From Pseudomonas entomophila (GTDB taxonomy: Bacteria > Pseudomonadota > Gammaproteobacteria > Pseudomonadales > Pseudomonadaceae), in the NCBI RefSeq assembly GCF_013523165.1, contig NZ_JAAMQI010000003.1:186001-250000 (forward strand): 64,000 nt of DNA. Direction: 5' to 3'. This document shows, piece after piece, positions 17,340 to 26,663 of the stretch (the stretch's first letter is position 1; each line of letters begins with the position of its first letter). The notes below the pieces were generated by a model. The model searched no databases, was not told the DNA's origin, and saw only the letters and a list, made by a program, of their open reading frames with translations. Both the position numbers and the translations under genes were made by a program.

Positions 17340-17798
17340 ATGCGCACGCTCAAGACCTGGCTCGGCGGCTTGCTGCTACCGCTGCTCACCGCCTGCGCCG
17401 GTCAGCAGACCGAACGCACCGTGGTGTATGAAAACACCGTCTACCACTGGCGTATCGAGCACGTGGTGGAGCACAACTTTCCGGCCAGCACACGCCAGTT
17501 CTACCAGGTCTACCTGCAAGGGCGCCCCCTGGTGCTCCCGGCCAAGGCCTTCAACGACCGTCGCGACATCGACCGCTTTCTCGCCGCGGGCGGCTTCGAC
17601 ATCGCCGACTGGCGCAACAAGTCGGTCATCGTGACGTTCGAGAACATACAGGAGCGCGAGGGCCAGACGCTGCGCCTGATCCGTTCGGTGCTGATCACGC
17701 CTGAGTTCACCGAAGGGGAGGTGGCCTTGACCGATCTCTACACCCAGCAATCGGTCGTGGTGAAGCGCGTAGAGCCCGTTGTTCCTGCCCAAGACTGA
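17340..17798 (+). CDS. Putative lipoprotein of unknown function
   Basis: The 152-residue product has a lipoprotein signal MRTLKTWLGGLLLPLLTAC, lipid attachment expected at Cys19 and a second Ala at +2 compatible with outer-membrane sorting. The mature part is predicted mixed alpha/beta (for example YHWRIEHVVEHNF, WRNKSVIVTFENIQ, LIRSVLITPEF). I recognise no named domain. It is monocistronic between the divergent phosphodiesterase and the convergent dinB. Confidence 0.7.
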   Translation: MRTLKTWLGGLLLPLLTACAGQQTERTVVYENTVYHWRIEHVVEHNFPASTRQFYQVYLQGRPLVLPAKAFNDRRDIDRFLAAGGFDIADWRNKSVIVTFENIQEREGQTLRLIRSVLITPEFTEGEVALTDLYTQQSVVVKRVEPVVPAQD

Positions 17799-17868
17799 GC
17801 CAGAGGCTTCACCTGCTCGCTCGTCCACCCCATGGCGCTGTGCACTGCCCAATGGGTGGAGACGGCTA

Positions 17869-18942
17869 TCACTCGAAGGCCAGCTGGCTCGCCTGCGGGT
17901 CGGGCTTGCGGACCTTCACCGCAATGCCGATTAAGCGAACGGCGCGGCCCGCGCGACGGCCCTGCCACAAGCGCTGCAACAACGTACGAAGCACCCGCTC
18001 ATCGACCGTCGTGGCACAGGCCTCGGTGCTCGCCACGCTGAAGTCATCGAACTTCAGCTTGACCTGATTGCGCACCACCTGTTCGCCCTCGGCCAGCGTC
18101 TCGACGCGCTCGCGCAGCGCGGGCAGCAAGGCGAACAACTGGCGCGCGCATTCGACGGCGTCCGCGCAATCGTCCGGCAGCGTGCGTTCCACACCGACCG
18201 ATCGGGTGTCGCCGGCAGCCTCCGTGTCGGGCTCGCGGCCTTGGCTGAGCGCCCAGAGGTGATAGCCGTGAAGGCCGAGGTGGCGCAGCAGCATCGGAAT
18301 CTTGCCCTGGTCCAGGTCGCCGCAGCACCGACACCCCAAACGCTCCAGTACCCGCCAGGTCTGCGGGCCGACGCCCGGCAGCTTGCGGATGTCTAGGTCT
18401 GCCAGGAAGCGCGGCACGTCTGCGGGGCGGATGACGAACTGGCCGTTGGGCTTGTTGATCTCGGAGGCGATCTTGGCCAGGTACCGAAGCGGCGCGACCC
18501 CGGCCGATGCCGTCAACCCCAGTTCGGCCTGCACCTCGGCCCGCAGGGCGCTCGCCATGCGCGTCGCGGAGCCGCCACAATGGGGCTGGCCGGTGACCTC
18601 GAGCGACGCCTCGTCCAGCGAAAAGAACTCGACCCGATCGGTGTAGCGCTTGAACAGGCGCTCGAGCTGGCACGTGACCGCCTCATAGCGCTCGAACCTG
18701 ACCGGCAGCAGCACCAGCGCCGGGCACAACCGCTGCGCGGTGGCCGTCGCCATGCCGCTCTTGATGCCGAACTGCCTGGCCAGGTAGTTGGCAGTGCTGA
18801 TCACCCCACGCTCGGCGGCCGTGCCCCCTACGGCAACAGGGGCGTTGCGCAGGTGAGGCGCGTCGAGCAGTTCGACGGAGACGAAGTAGGCGTCCATGTC
18901 GAGGTGGATGAATTTTCTGGGCGCATGGCTTGAAAAGGGCAT
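17869..18942 (-). CDS. dinB: DNA polymerase IV (Y-family, DinB)
   Basis: A 357-residue translesion polymerase. Family blocks: FIHLDMDAYFVSVE (Asp15 metal ligand, aromatic steric gate), RGVISTANYLARQFGIKSGM, FFSLDEASLEVT (catalytic Asp-Glu), ASAGVAPLRYLAKIASEINKPNGQ, LPGVGPQTWRVLERLG (HhH) and a C-terminal SQLAFE that resembles a clamp-binding motif. The start at ATG 18942 (MPFSSHAPRKF) is preferred; a longer frame adds residues without homology. The sequence looks closer to enteric DinB than to the usual Pseudomonas version I would expect, so it may be a second copy. I see no CTG-N10-CAG LexA box immediately upstream. Confidence 0.9.
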   Translation of the reverse strand: MPFSSHAPRKFIHLDMDAYFVSVELLDAPHLRNAPVAVGGTAAERGVISTANYLARQFGIKSGMATATAQRLCPALVLLPVRFERYEAVTCQLERLFKRYTDRVEFFSLDEASLEVTGQPHCGGSATRMASALRAEVQAELGLTASAGVAPLRYLAKIASEINKPNGQFVIRPADVPRFLADLDIRKLPGVGPQTWRVLERLGCRCCGDLDQGKIPMLLRHLGLHGYHLWALSQGREPDTEAAGDTRSVGVERTLPDDCADAVECARQLFALLPALRERVETLAEGEQVVRNQVKLKFDDFSVASTEACATTVDERVLRTLLQRLWQGRRAGRAVRLIGIAVKVRKPDPQASQLAFE

Positions 18943-19165
18943 CAAGGGGGCCAGCAGTGATAGGGCTGAATCACCCAAGACCTTAATGAGCCAAGGCCAT
19001 GCACTCAAGCATCGAGACAACTCGAATTCGTTCAAGGCGTGACAATGCGCTGACTTTGCAAAACCACGTTACGGAAAAGCCATGAGTATGCGCTGAGGCC
19101 TTTCCAAGAAGGTGTGATCACCGCCTCCTTCTCGATAGAAGACGGATGATCAGGCGCGCCCGCCT

Positions 19166-19185
19166 GGCCCGTCACCTGACGGGCC
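19166..19185 (-). terminator. Possible hairpin terminator of the MFS transporter gene
   Basis: GGCCCGTCA, a two-base loop CC, then TGACGGGCC: nine perfect pairs starting 14 bases past the MFS stop codon at 19200. No T-run follows on the minus strand, so termination may need Rho or the hairpin may only stabilise the RNA 3' end. Confidence 0.4.
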
Positions 19186-19199
19186 GGCAGTGTCACTGT

Positions 19200-20510
19200 T
19201 TACGCCATGCGAGTGCGCGTCACCCGCAACGCCACCAGGCTCCCCACCACAATCAACCCCGCCAGCGAGTACAGCGCCGCATCGGTCGATCCGGTCTGGT
19301 CCTTGATGAACCCGACCAGGTACGGGCTCAGGAAGCCTGCCATCTGGCCCACAGAGTTGATGATCGCCAGCCCTGCGACGGCCGCACTGGCGCCCAGCAG
19401 GGCGGTCGGCATCGGCCAGAACATCGGCAGGCCGGTCAATGCGCCCATGGTGGCGATCGACAGGCCAAGGATGGCGATGGTCGGGGTCTGGGCGAAGTTC
19501 ACGGCGATCAGCAGGCCCAGCGCGCCCATCAACATCGGCACCACCAGGTGCCAGCGGCGTTCGTTGCGCAGGTCTGCCGAGCGGCCGACCAGGATCATGA
19601 ACACGCCGGCCAGCAGGTAGGGGATCGCGCTCAGCCAGCCGATCAGCAGGGCGCTGTCGAAGCCCATGTTCTTGATGATCGAGGGCAGCCAGAAGTTGAT
19701 CGCGTACACACCGCTCTGGATGCAGAAGTAGACGAAGCCGAACGTCCACACCAGCGGGTTGCGCAGCACCGCCAGCACGCCGTCGCCACGCGTGGACGGT
19801 TGGCGGGCCGCGTCGGCGGCGAGGTCCGCTTCGATCATCTGCCGCTGCGCCGGGCTCAGCCAGGCTGCGCTGCGATGACCGTCGCTGAGCAGCACGATGG
19901 CCAGCAACCCCAGCAGCACGGTAGGGACGCCCTGGATCAGGAACATCCACTGCCAGCCCGCCAGGCCGTGCTGGCCGGTGGAGAAGTGCTCGAGGATCCA
20001 GCCCGAGAAGGGGCCGCCCAGCAGGCCCGAGACCGGGATCGCCGACATGAACAGCGCCATGATCCGGCCCCGGCGCGCCGCCGGGAACCAGCGCGAGAGG
20101 TACAGCACCACACCGGGGAAGAACCCGGCCTCCGCCGCGCCGGTGAGCAGGCGCAAGGCGTAGAACTCGATTGGCGTGGTGACGAACAGTAGGCAGGTCG
20201 ACAAGGTGCCCCAGGTGATCATCATCAGGGCGATCCAGCGTCGTGGCCCGAAGCGGTTGAGGGCCAGGTTGCTCGGCAGGCCGCAGGCCACGTAGCCGAT
20301 GAAGAAGATCCCGGCGCCCAGGCCATAGACGGTCTCGCTGAACTTCAGTGCGTCGAGCATCTGCAGCTTGGCGAAGCCGACGTTGACGCGGTCCAGGTAG
20401 TTGAACAGGTAGCAGATGAAGATGAAGGGGATCAACCGCACGGTGATGCGCCGGTACAGCGCGTCGCGGGACGGATCGGTGCCTTGGTCGGCGGCAGGGC
20501 TGTGTGCCAT
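19200..20510 (-). CDS. MFS transporter, anion:cation symporter family (glycerate/sugar-acid uptake)
   Basis: A 436-residue protein with twelve helices. N-terminal motifs RRITVRLIPFIFICYLFNYL, DRVNVGFA and FFIGYVACGLPSNLAL are those of the ACS family (GarP, GudP, TtuB, phthalate and other anion carriers). Start ATG 20510 follows AGAGAGCTC. The frame runs further upstream without homology. It diverges from a CdaR-type regulator and a glycerate kinase gene follows that regulator, so the likely substrate is D-glycerate, glucarate, galactarate or a close relative. Inner membrane, proton symport by family. Confidence 0.9.
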   Translation of the reverse strand: MAHSPAADQGTDPSRDALYRRITVRLIPFIFICYLFNYLDRVNVGFAKLQMLDALKFSETVYGLGAGIFFIGYVACGLPSNLALNRFGPRRWIALMMITWGTLSTCLLFVTTPIEFYALRLLTGAAEAGFFPGVVLYLSRWFPAARRGRIMALFMSAIPVSGLLGGPFSGWILEHFSTGQHGLAGWQWMFLIQGVPTVLLGLLAIVLLSDGHRSAAWLSPAQRQMIEADLAADAARQPSTRGDGVLAVLRNPLVWTFGFVYFCIQSGVYAINFWLPSIIKNMGFDSALLIGWLSAIPYLLAGVFMILVGRSADLRNERRWHLVVPMLMGALGLLIAVNFAQTPTIAILGLSIATMGALTGLPMFWPMPTALLGASAAVAGLAIINSVGQMAGFLSPYLVGFIKDQTGSTDAALYSLAGLIVVGSLVALRVTRTRMA

Positions 20511-20670
20511 GATGAGCTCTCTTTTGTTATGTAGTCGCTGCGGCGCTCGTCGACGCTCGCCCCATGAGTCTCTTGGAGTGTGTCGCGGCTGTCTTTGTGC
20601 CGCTGCACAGTGGGCGCTGCGCCGTGCTGTGCGAGCGACCAACCCAGGCGTCACATCGAGTGCCAGCCTG

Positions 20671-20696
20671 CATGCCCCTCCTGCATGCCCCTCCTG
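20671..20696. repeat. Tandem duplication of 13 bp before cdaR
   Basis: CATGCCCCTCCTG occurs twice in direct succession (20671-20683, 20684-20696), ending 13 bases before the cdaR start codon. It lies in the untranslated leader and takes the place where a Shine-Dalgarno would be expected; the only purine-rich stretch is the CAAGGACC that follows. Confidence 0.7.
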
Positions 20697-20709
20697 CAAG
20701 GACCGTATC

Positions 20710-21807
20710 ATGTTCGAACTGGACCATGACCTGGCCCAGGACATCGTCGACCGGGCGATGGCCATTCTGCCCTGCAACGTCAACGTCATGGACAGCCAGG
20801 GGCTGATCCTGGGCAGTGGCGAGCCGGAGCGCATCAACACGCGCCACGAGGGCGCACAACTGGTGCTGGCCAACGCGCGCATCGTCGAACTCGACGTCGA
20901 GGCGGCCCGTTGCCTCAAAGGCGTGCAACCTGGTGTCAACCTGCCGCTGCTGCTCGATGGCCGGCTGGTCGGTGTGCTGGGGCTGACCGGCGAGCCGGCG
21001 ACCATGCGCACCTTCGGCGAGCTGGTGCGCATGACGGCTGAAATGCTGCTTGCCCAGCGTCACCAGCAGCAGGAGCAGCAATGGCGGCGGCAACGCTGCG
21101 ACGACGTGCTGGCGCTGCTGCTCGGCGGACATGGGGACACGCCCCGCCTGCTCGACGAGGCCCGTCAGCTCGGGCTCAAGCCGCACGTGCCCCGCATTCC
21201 CTGCCTGCTCGAGCTGGGCAGCGAGTCCCACGTCGAAGGCCTGAGCGGTTGGCTGCTCAGCCGCTTCCCGGACAGCTGGTGCCTGAGTACCGGGGCGCAC
21301 ACCCTGCTGTGGTGCCGTCTGGCAAGCGTGGCCGTGGACGACGAGCGCCTGCTCGAGCGTCTGGGCAGGCATGGCTGGACCTTGGAGCGGCTGTCGATCG
21401 GCTCGCCGGCAGACACGCTGGAGCGGCTGCGCCAGGGGCACCAGCGGGTCGGAGACTTGAGCGCCTATGGCCGGCAGGTCCGGCCGACCGAGCGTCTGCT
21501 CGAGCTGCACCGCTACCGCATCCCGGCCATGCTATGGCGACACCCGGACAGAGAAGCGCTCGACGCGGTGCTCGAGCCGCTGCGCCGCTTGAGCGCCCGT
21601 GATGCCAGCGGCCAGTTGCTCGCTACCCTGCGCGCCTGGTGCGCGCACGAGGGCCAGAGCCAGGCCTGTGCCGAAGCGCTGGGCATCCATCGCAACAGCC
21701 TCCGGTATCGCCTGGAGCGTATCGCCGAGCTGTGCGAGGTCGACCCCTTCCGGCTCGAAGGCCTGCTCGGCCTGTACCTGGCCTTGCAACTGCTGCCTCT
21801 GGCCTGA
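20710..21807 (+). CDS. cdaR: CdaR-family sugar-diacid responsive regulator
   Basis: A 365-residue cytoplasmic regulator. The N-terminal sugar-diacid recognition domain (about 1-135) begins MFELDHDLAQDIVDRAM and includes NVNVMDSQGLILGSG, INTRHEGAQL and GVNLPLLLDGRLVGVLGLTG. The C-terminal PucR-type helix-turn-helix (about 310-362) includes ALGIHRNSLRYRLERI. In E. coli CdaR activates glucarate, galactarate and glycerate uptake and use. Here it sits between a divergent MFS transporter and a glycerate kinase, a standard arrangement. ATG 20710 is chosen because it starts the recognition domain. A direct repeat immediately precedes it. Confidence 0.92.
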   Translation: MFELDHDLAQDIVDRAMAILPCNVNVMDSQGLILGSGEPERINTRHEGAQLVLANARIVELDVEAARCLKGVQPGVNLPLLLDGRLVGVLGLTGEPATMRTFGELVRMTAEMLLAQRHQQQEQQWRRQRCDDVLALLLGGHGDTPRLLDEARQLGLKPHVPRIPCLLELGSESHVEGLSGWLLSRFPDSWCLSTGAHTLLWCRLASVAVDDERLLERLGRHGWTLERLSIGSPADTLERLRQGHQRVGDLSAYGRQVRPTERLLELHRYRIPAMLWRHPDREALDAVLEPLRRLSARDASGQLLATLRAWCAHEGQSQACAEALGIHRNSLRYRLERIAELCEVDPFRLEGLLGLYLALQLLPLA

Positions 21808-21920
21808 GGTCTCGTCGGCGCAGCGAATGCCCAAACAACCTGGCGAGCGATTGTGCAACCGACCGAGGTGCTGCCCGTGCCTTGCTGTCAGCATCGCTTC
21901 ATCTGGATAAGGAGCCACCC

Positions 21921-23063
21921 ATGAAGATCGTCATCGCGCCCGACTCGTTCAAGGACAGCCTCGACGCTGCCGGGGTCGCCCGGGCCATCGCTGAGGGTAT
22001 CACCCAGGCCTGGCCCGAGGCCGAGTGCATCGAATGCCCCATGGCCGATGGCGGGGAGGGCACCATGGAAGCCATCCTGGCGGCCAGCCAGGGCGAGCTG
22101 CGACACCTGACGGTGCGCGGGCCTCTGGGCGAGGCGGTCGAAGCAGGCTGGGGCTGGTTGGCGCAGAGCCGCACCGCGATCATCGAGATGGCCCAGGCCA
22201 GCGGGCTGCAGTTGCTGCCGACCGGCCAACGGGACGCCTGCCGCAGCAGCACGTGGGGCACCGGTGAGCTGATCGCCGCAGCCCTGGCGGCGGGGGCACA
22301 GCGCATCGTCCTGGCGATCGGGGGCAGCGCCACCAACGATGCCGGCAGCGGCATGCTCCGCGCGCTGGGATTGCGCCTGCTGGACGCCGATGGGCAGCCG
22401 CTGGAAGAGGGCGGCCTGGCCTTGGCGAAACTGGCACGCATCGATGCCAGCGACCTCGATCCGCGGTTGGCCGAGGTCCAGGTCGAGGTGGCTGCGGACG
22501 TCGATAACCCCCTGTGCGGCCCCCACGGCGCGTCGGCGATCTTCGGCCCTCAGAAAGGGGCCAGCCCCGAACAGATGGAGGCCCTGGATCAGGCGCTCGG
22601 GCATTTCGCCGATCATTGTCGCGACCTGCTGGGCGAGGACGTGCGCGCGTTCCCCGGGTGCGGTGCGGCAGGCGGCATGGGCTTCGCCGCCAAGGCCTTC
22701 ATGGCGGCGCGCTTCCGTCCAGGCGTCGAGGTGGTGGCCGAGCTGGCCTGGCTCGAAGCGCTGGTCGACGGCGCGGACCTGGTCATCACCGGGGAAGGGC
22801 GCTTCGACGCCCAGACCCTGCGCGGCAAGACCCCCCTGGGCGTGGCGCGGGTCGCCAAGCGCCACGGCGTGCCGGTGGTGGTGATCGCCGGCACGCTGGG
22901 GGAGGGGTACGAGCAGTTGTACGCCCATGGCATCGATGCAGCCTTCGCCTTGACCAGTGGCCCCATGAGCCTGGAGCAGGCCTGCACCGACGCCGAGCGC
23001 CTGCTGCGCGCGCGTGCTGGGGACATCGTGCGGCTCTGGCGCCTGGCGGCCTGCGGGGGGTAG
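21921..23063 (+). CDS. garK: Glycerate kinase (GarK/GlxK family)
   Basis: The 380-residue kinase phosphorylates D-glycerate, normally to 2-phosphoglycerate in the GarK family. Diagnostic stretches: MKIVIAPDSFKDSLDA at the start, CPMADGGEGTMEA, WGTGELIAAAL, IGGSATNDAGSGM, FGPQKGAS, GCGAAGGMGFAAKAF and VITGEGRFDAQTLRGKTP. A good ribosome site AAGGAG lies 7 bases before ATG 21921. It follows cdaR by 113 bases on the same strand and completes an uptake-regulator-kinase module that feeds glycerate into lower glycolysis. Confidence 0.95.
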   Translation: MKIVIAPDSFKDSLDAAGVARAIAEGITQAWPEAECIECPMADGGEGTMEAILAASQGELRHLTVRGPLGEAVEAGWGWLAQSRTAIIEMAQASGLQLLPTGQRDACRSSTWGTGELIAAALAAGAQRIVLAIGGSATNDAGSGMLRALGLRLLDADGQPLEEGGLALAKLARIDASDLDPRLAEVQVEVAADVDNPLCGPHGASAIFGPQKGASPEQMEALDQALGHFADHCRDLLGEDVRAFPGCGAAGGMGFAAKAFMAARFRPGVEVVAELAWLEALVDGADLVITGEGRFDAQTLRGKTPLGVARVAKRHGVPVVVIAGTLGEGYEQLYAHGIDAAFALTSGPMSLEQACTDAERLLRARAGDIVRLWRLAACGG

Positions 23064-23177
23064 TGATCGCGTGATCATCGAACGGCCGGCCTCGATCAAG
23101 GCTGACCGTTCTTCAGTGTGGTGACGCCGCTTTCCGGCGCCTTCGAGCCACGGGTGATCGGTAGAAAGGGGTATTTC

Positions 23178-23189
23178 TATACCACCCCA
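23178..23189 (+). repeat. Left copy of the 12-bp direct repeat flanking the integrase/GGDEF-EAL block
   Basis: TATACCACCCCA, repeated in the same orientation at 26664-26675. This copy is part of an imperfect palindrome (GGTAT, four bases, ATACC at 23170-23183), as in tyrosine-recombinase core sites. It lies 24 bases beyond the integrase stop codon. Candidate attachment site. Confidence 0.4.
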
Positions 23190-23212
23190 CCAGATTCTGG
23201 GCTGAACAGGCC

Positions 23213-24187
23213 CTATCCCTTCTCGACCCCCACCAACGCCTGCTCCTGAAGCAACCGCGGGTCACCAGGCAGGACGGCCAGCTCGCCAAAGCTCTGCGCT
23301 GCATCGATATAACGCAGGGCCGACTTGGCGTCCTTCCAGCCGACGTAGCTCATCAAAGCCTTCAACTCCCAGCCATTGGCCGTCGCCCACGTCGCGAACC
23401 CGCGGCGCAGCGAGTGCCCGGTGTACAGCGCCGCCGGCACGTCGGCCCGTTCCAGCACACGACGCAACAGCCCGATCAGGCTGTTGCTGTTGAGCGCCTG
23501 ATCGCTCAGGTTGCCCCAGCGGTCGATCTTGCGAAACACCGGCCCCCGTACCAGGCCGGCCGTCTCGATCCATCGCAGGTACGCCTGCACGGGGCACAGC
23601 GTCTTGAGCGCCGGCACGCGTTGCTGCACTCCGAGCGCCTGACGGTCGCCCTTGCTCTGGGGCAGGAACAGGGTCAGCCCGCTGCCCGCGTGCGCCTGGA
23701 TGTGCTCGACCTGCAGGCGTGCCAGCTCATCGCCGCGCGCGCCGCGCCAGAACCCCAGCAGCAGCAGCGCCTGGTCGCGTCGGGCCCGCAGCAGCGTGCC
23801 CAGGTCGCCGTGCTCGCGTGCCTGCTCGGCCTCGCGCTCACAGGCTTCGGTGGCCTTGGCCAGGTGATCGAGCAGCAGCGGCGCCGCCTGCCGGGGTGGG
23901 GCAGGGTGCAGCGTGCGAATGCCGCGAAGAACCTGCTTGACCAGCGGTGCCTTGGTCGGGTCGGGAAACCCCTGGCTCTGGTGCCATTGGCTCAGGCCGG
24001 CCAGGCGTTGACGCAAGGTGCTGACCGCGAGGCGATCGGCGTGCTCGGCCAGGTAGCGGGCGATGCTCTCGGCGGTCGCTGGCAGAAAACCGCCCCACTG
24101 TACCTCGAAGTGCTCCACGGCCGCCTGGTAGCTGCGCCGGGTATTGTCGCGGGTGGCCGCTTGAACGTAGCGTTGGATATCGGTCAT
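23213..24187 (-). CDS. Tyrosine-type site-specific recombinase/integrase
   Basis: The 324-residue recombinase has a core-binding domain (about 1-105, with an SAM-like region TLRQRLAGLSQWHQ) and a catalytic domain. Catalytic residues read: Arg148 in GFWRGARGDEL, Lys179 in SKGD, His258 and Arg261 in GHSLRRG, Trp284 in the second-His position (YVGWKD) and nucleophile Tyr293 in RYIDA. All are present, so it should be active. ATG 24187 (MTDIQRYVQAATRDNT) is preferred over a longer frame. It is not next to a tRNA or phage genes. The GGDEF-EAL gene lies about 100 bases upstream, and a short direct repeat brackets both. Confidence 0.88.
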   Translation of the reverse strand: MTDIQRYVQAATRDNTRRSYQAAVEHFEVQWGGFLPATAESIARYLAEHADRLAVSTLRQRLAGLSQWHQSQGFPDPTKAPLVKQVLRGIRTLHPAPPRQAAPLLLDHLAKATEACEREAEQAREHGDLGTLLRARRDQALLLLGFWRGARGDELARLQVEHIQAHAGSGLTLFLPQSKGDRQALGVQQRVPALKTLCPVQAYLRWIETAGLVRGPVFRKIDRWGNLSDQALNSNSLIGLLRRVLERADVPAALYTGHSLRRGFATWATANGWELKALMSYVGWKDAKSALRYIDAAQSFGELAVLPGDPRLLQEQALVGVEKG

Positions 24188-24289
24188 GGGAAGGGCGAGG
24201 TCGAGCGGAACGAGCGCACAGGATAAACAAGCCTGACCGCGCTGCCCAGCCATCGACCCGGCCGGGCAACCCGGTTGCACGCGACTGGT

Positions 24290-26581
24290 CTAGGCGCAAG
24301 CCAGGCGTTGCGCGCCGGCGAATGGCGGGTACTGACGCAGCTGTGCCGGGGCCAGGGGGCGGCTGAAGTGATAACCCTGAGCGACATCGCAGCCTGCCAG
24401 CTTGAGGCAGACCACCTGCTCGCGGGTTTCGACACCCTCGGCCACCACTTCCAGGCCCAGGCGCTTGGCCAGGATGATGGTCGAGGAGACGATCGGGCTG
24501 TCGTCATGGCTGTTGCACAACGGCGCGATCAGGGCCCGATCGATCTTGAGCTTGCTCAAGGGCAGCGACTGCAGGTGCGCGAACCCGGCATAGCCCCGGC
24601 CGAAGTCGTCCAGGCTGATGCCCAGGCCGGCCGCCCGCAGGCGATGCAGGTGCGCCATGGCCGTGCCTTCCGGATCCAGCACCGTGGTTTCGGTGATTTC
24701 CAGCTCCAGCTGCTCGGGCGAGACCTGCCACTGCGCCAACGTGTCGAGCAGGCGGTCGCTGAAGTCAGATTGCCACAGCTGCATGGGGGACACGTTCACC
24801 GCCAGACGCGCCGATTGCCCTTCGGCTCGCCAGTCGGCCAGCGCTTCGCACGCCAGGTGTACGACTTCCCACCCCAGGGCGACGATGAAACCGCTGCGTT
24901 CGGCGACCCCGATGAACCGATCGGGGTAGAGCAGCCCGAAGGCAGGGTGCTGCCAGCGGACCAAGGCTTCGTAGCCGGTCACCTGGAGCGTATCGAGGCG
25001 GATCTGCGGTTGAAAGTGCAGTACGAACTGCCGCTCGGCCACGGCCTGGCCAAGCGCCTGCTCGAGGGTGAAGGCCTGGATGTCGGACAGGTTCAGCGAC
25101 GGGTCGAAGAACCGATACTGGGCACGGCCGGCCTGCTTGGCCGAATACATCGCGGCGTCGGCATGGCGAATCAGGCTGTCGATGTCTTGCCCATCGCGCG
25201 GGCAGATGGCGACGCCGACACTGGGGCTGGTATTGACCTCCTGCCCATCCAGCGCATAGGTCGCCGACAACTTGTCGACCAAGGCGCGCACCCACGCAGT
25301 GATCTGGTCTTCGCTGCGTTGCCCGGCCAACAGGACGACGAATTCGTCGCCGCCGAACCGCGAGGCCTCGTCGCCCGGTTCGAGCAACCGTGTGATGCGG
25401 CCAGCGACCGCCTGGAGCAGCAAGTCACCGACCTTGTGCCCTAGCGAGTCGTTGATCGACTTGAAGCGGTCCATGTCGATGAACAGGATCGCCATCAGGC
25501 GCCGCTGCCCGCGCTGGCGGACCAGCGTCTGGCTGGCCAGCTCGACGAACTGGCGACGGTTGTGCAGCCCGCTCAGGTGATCGGTCGCCGCCGCATGGCT
25601 GCTGCGTCGGTGCTCTTCCTCGAGCCGGCCGATCAGTTGCTGGTTGACCTGCTGGGCCTGTTCGAGGGCATGGAAGGCGTCCTGTCGGCGGTGCAGCAAC
25701 AGCAAGGTCCAACCCAGCCCGGCCAGGATCATCACGCTGATGCCCAGGTTCGACCAGAACTGCCGGGCGTAGGCCTGGGTCGGCGCCGCGAGGATCTCGT
25801 CGTGCCGTTGGCTGACCACTACGCTCATGCCACGCTCTGGCGTGCGGCGGAACAGGCTCTGGTAGGTGCCCTCCTGGGTGTATTGCGTCAGTTGCCCGGT
25901 CGTGTCGTCGGTGATCGGCAGGTCAGGCAGCAGGTGCTGCCCTTCGGTGACCACCCCGTGGGTATCGATCCGCAACCGCTCCTGGCCATCCTCCTGCAGC
26001 AGCCGTATCAAGCCCGTCTCGCCTAGATCGACATGGCGAAACAGCCGCGCAAAATAGGCGATGTCGAGCTGCACCAGCAGCAGGGCATCGACCCGGCCTG
26101 TCGCATCGGCGAGCGGCAGCAGGAAGGGCAGGGCGGTCGATCGAAACGGGAACGATGTCGATCGCTGGTTGGGCAGCAACGGCGCGCTGCCCCGGCGTTC
26201 CAGGTGACGACGCACCTGGCCCAGCCAGGCGGCAGGCAAGTGCTCGGGCGCCCGCGTACTCTGCCCAGGCAGCCGTCGTCCCTGGCGGTCGTACAGCGCG
26301 GTCAGTTGCAGAAGCGGGTCGTGCGACAGGCCAGGGCGCACCGTGCTCGCTGTCTGTGGGATGCCGCCTGATGCATGAGCGCGCTCCAGGGTCTGCGCGA
26401 GTTGCTCGGCGACGAGGCTGGCCAGATTCAAGTGCGCTGCGGCCTTGGTCGCCAGCGCATCCTGGCGGGACAAAGCGCGTTGACTGGAGTAGGAGCCCCA
26501 CAGGAACACCAGCATGACGGTGCACGACAGCAAGAGAAGAAGCGGCAGAAGACCGTTATGTAGCAGGCGACGCTGGGTCAC
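24290..26581 (-). CDS. Membrane GGDEF-EAL dual c-di-GMP enzyme with periplasmic sensor
   Basis: A 763-residue protein: helix 1 (about 9-29), periplasmic Cache-like sensor (about 35-275), helix 2 (about 281-302), a short coiled coil, GGDEF domain (about 330-500) and EAL domain (about 510-750). The cyclase site is intact (RFGGDEFVVLL, GGDEF at 410-414) but the inhibitory RxxD motif is degenerate (EPGD). The phosphodiesterase site is also intact (YEALVRWQHP, EAL at 538-540; LDDFGRGYAGFAHLQ; LKIDR). So it may make or degrade c-di-GMP depending on the ligand sensed. The start is GTG 26581. It lies directly upstream of the integrase on the same strand. Confidence 0.92.
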   Translation of the reverse strand: MTQRRLLHNGLLPLLLLLSCTVMLVFLWGSYSSQRALSRQDALATKAAAHLNLASLVAEQLAQTLERAHASGGIPQTASTVRPGLSHDPLLQLTALYDRQGRRLPGQSTRAPEHLPAAWLGQVRRHLERRGSAPLLPNQRSTSFPFRSTALPFLLPLADATGRVDALLLVQLDIAYFARLFRHVDLGETGLIRLLQEDGQERLRIDTHGVVTEGQHLLPDLPITDDTTGQLTQYTQEGTYQSLFRRTPERGMSVVVSQRHDEILAAPTQAYARQFWSNLGISVMILAGLGWTLLLLHRRQDAFHALEQAQQVNQQLIGRLEEEHRRSSHAAATDHLSGLHNRRQFVELASQTLVRQRGQRRLMAILFIDMDRFKSINDSLGHKVGDLLLQAVAGRITRLLEPGDEASRFGGDEFVVLLAGQRSEDQITAWVRALVDKLSATYALDGQEVNTSPSVGVAICPRDGQDIDSLIRHADAAMYSAKQAGRAQYRFFDPSLNLSDIQAFTLEQALGQAVAERQFVLHFQPQIRLDTLQVTGYEALVRWQHPAFGLLYPDRFIGVAERSGFIVALGWEVVHLACEALADWRAEGQSARLAVNVSPMQLWQSDFSDRLLDTLAQWQVSPEQLELEITETTVLDPEGTAMAHLHRLRAAGLGISLDDFGRGYAGFAHLQSLPLSKLKIDRALIAPLCNSHDDSPIVSSTIILAKRLGLEVVAEGVETREQVVCLKLAGCDVAQGYHFSRPLAPAQLRQYPPFAGAQRLACA

Positions 26582-26663
26582 GGCTGGAGATCCCGAAGAG
26601 ATGAAGTGCCCGGACGATACGACAGGGAAATGACTGGACGATGACAGATGGCACAGTGCCTTT

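Noticed and set aside
18943..19100. LexA (SOS) box upstream of dinB
   Set aside because: No CTG-N10-CAG with proper flanks was found.
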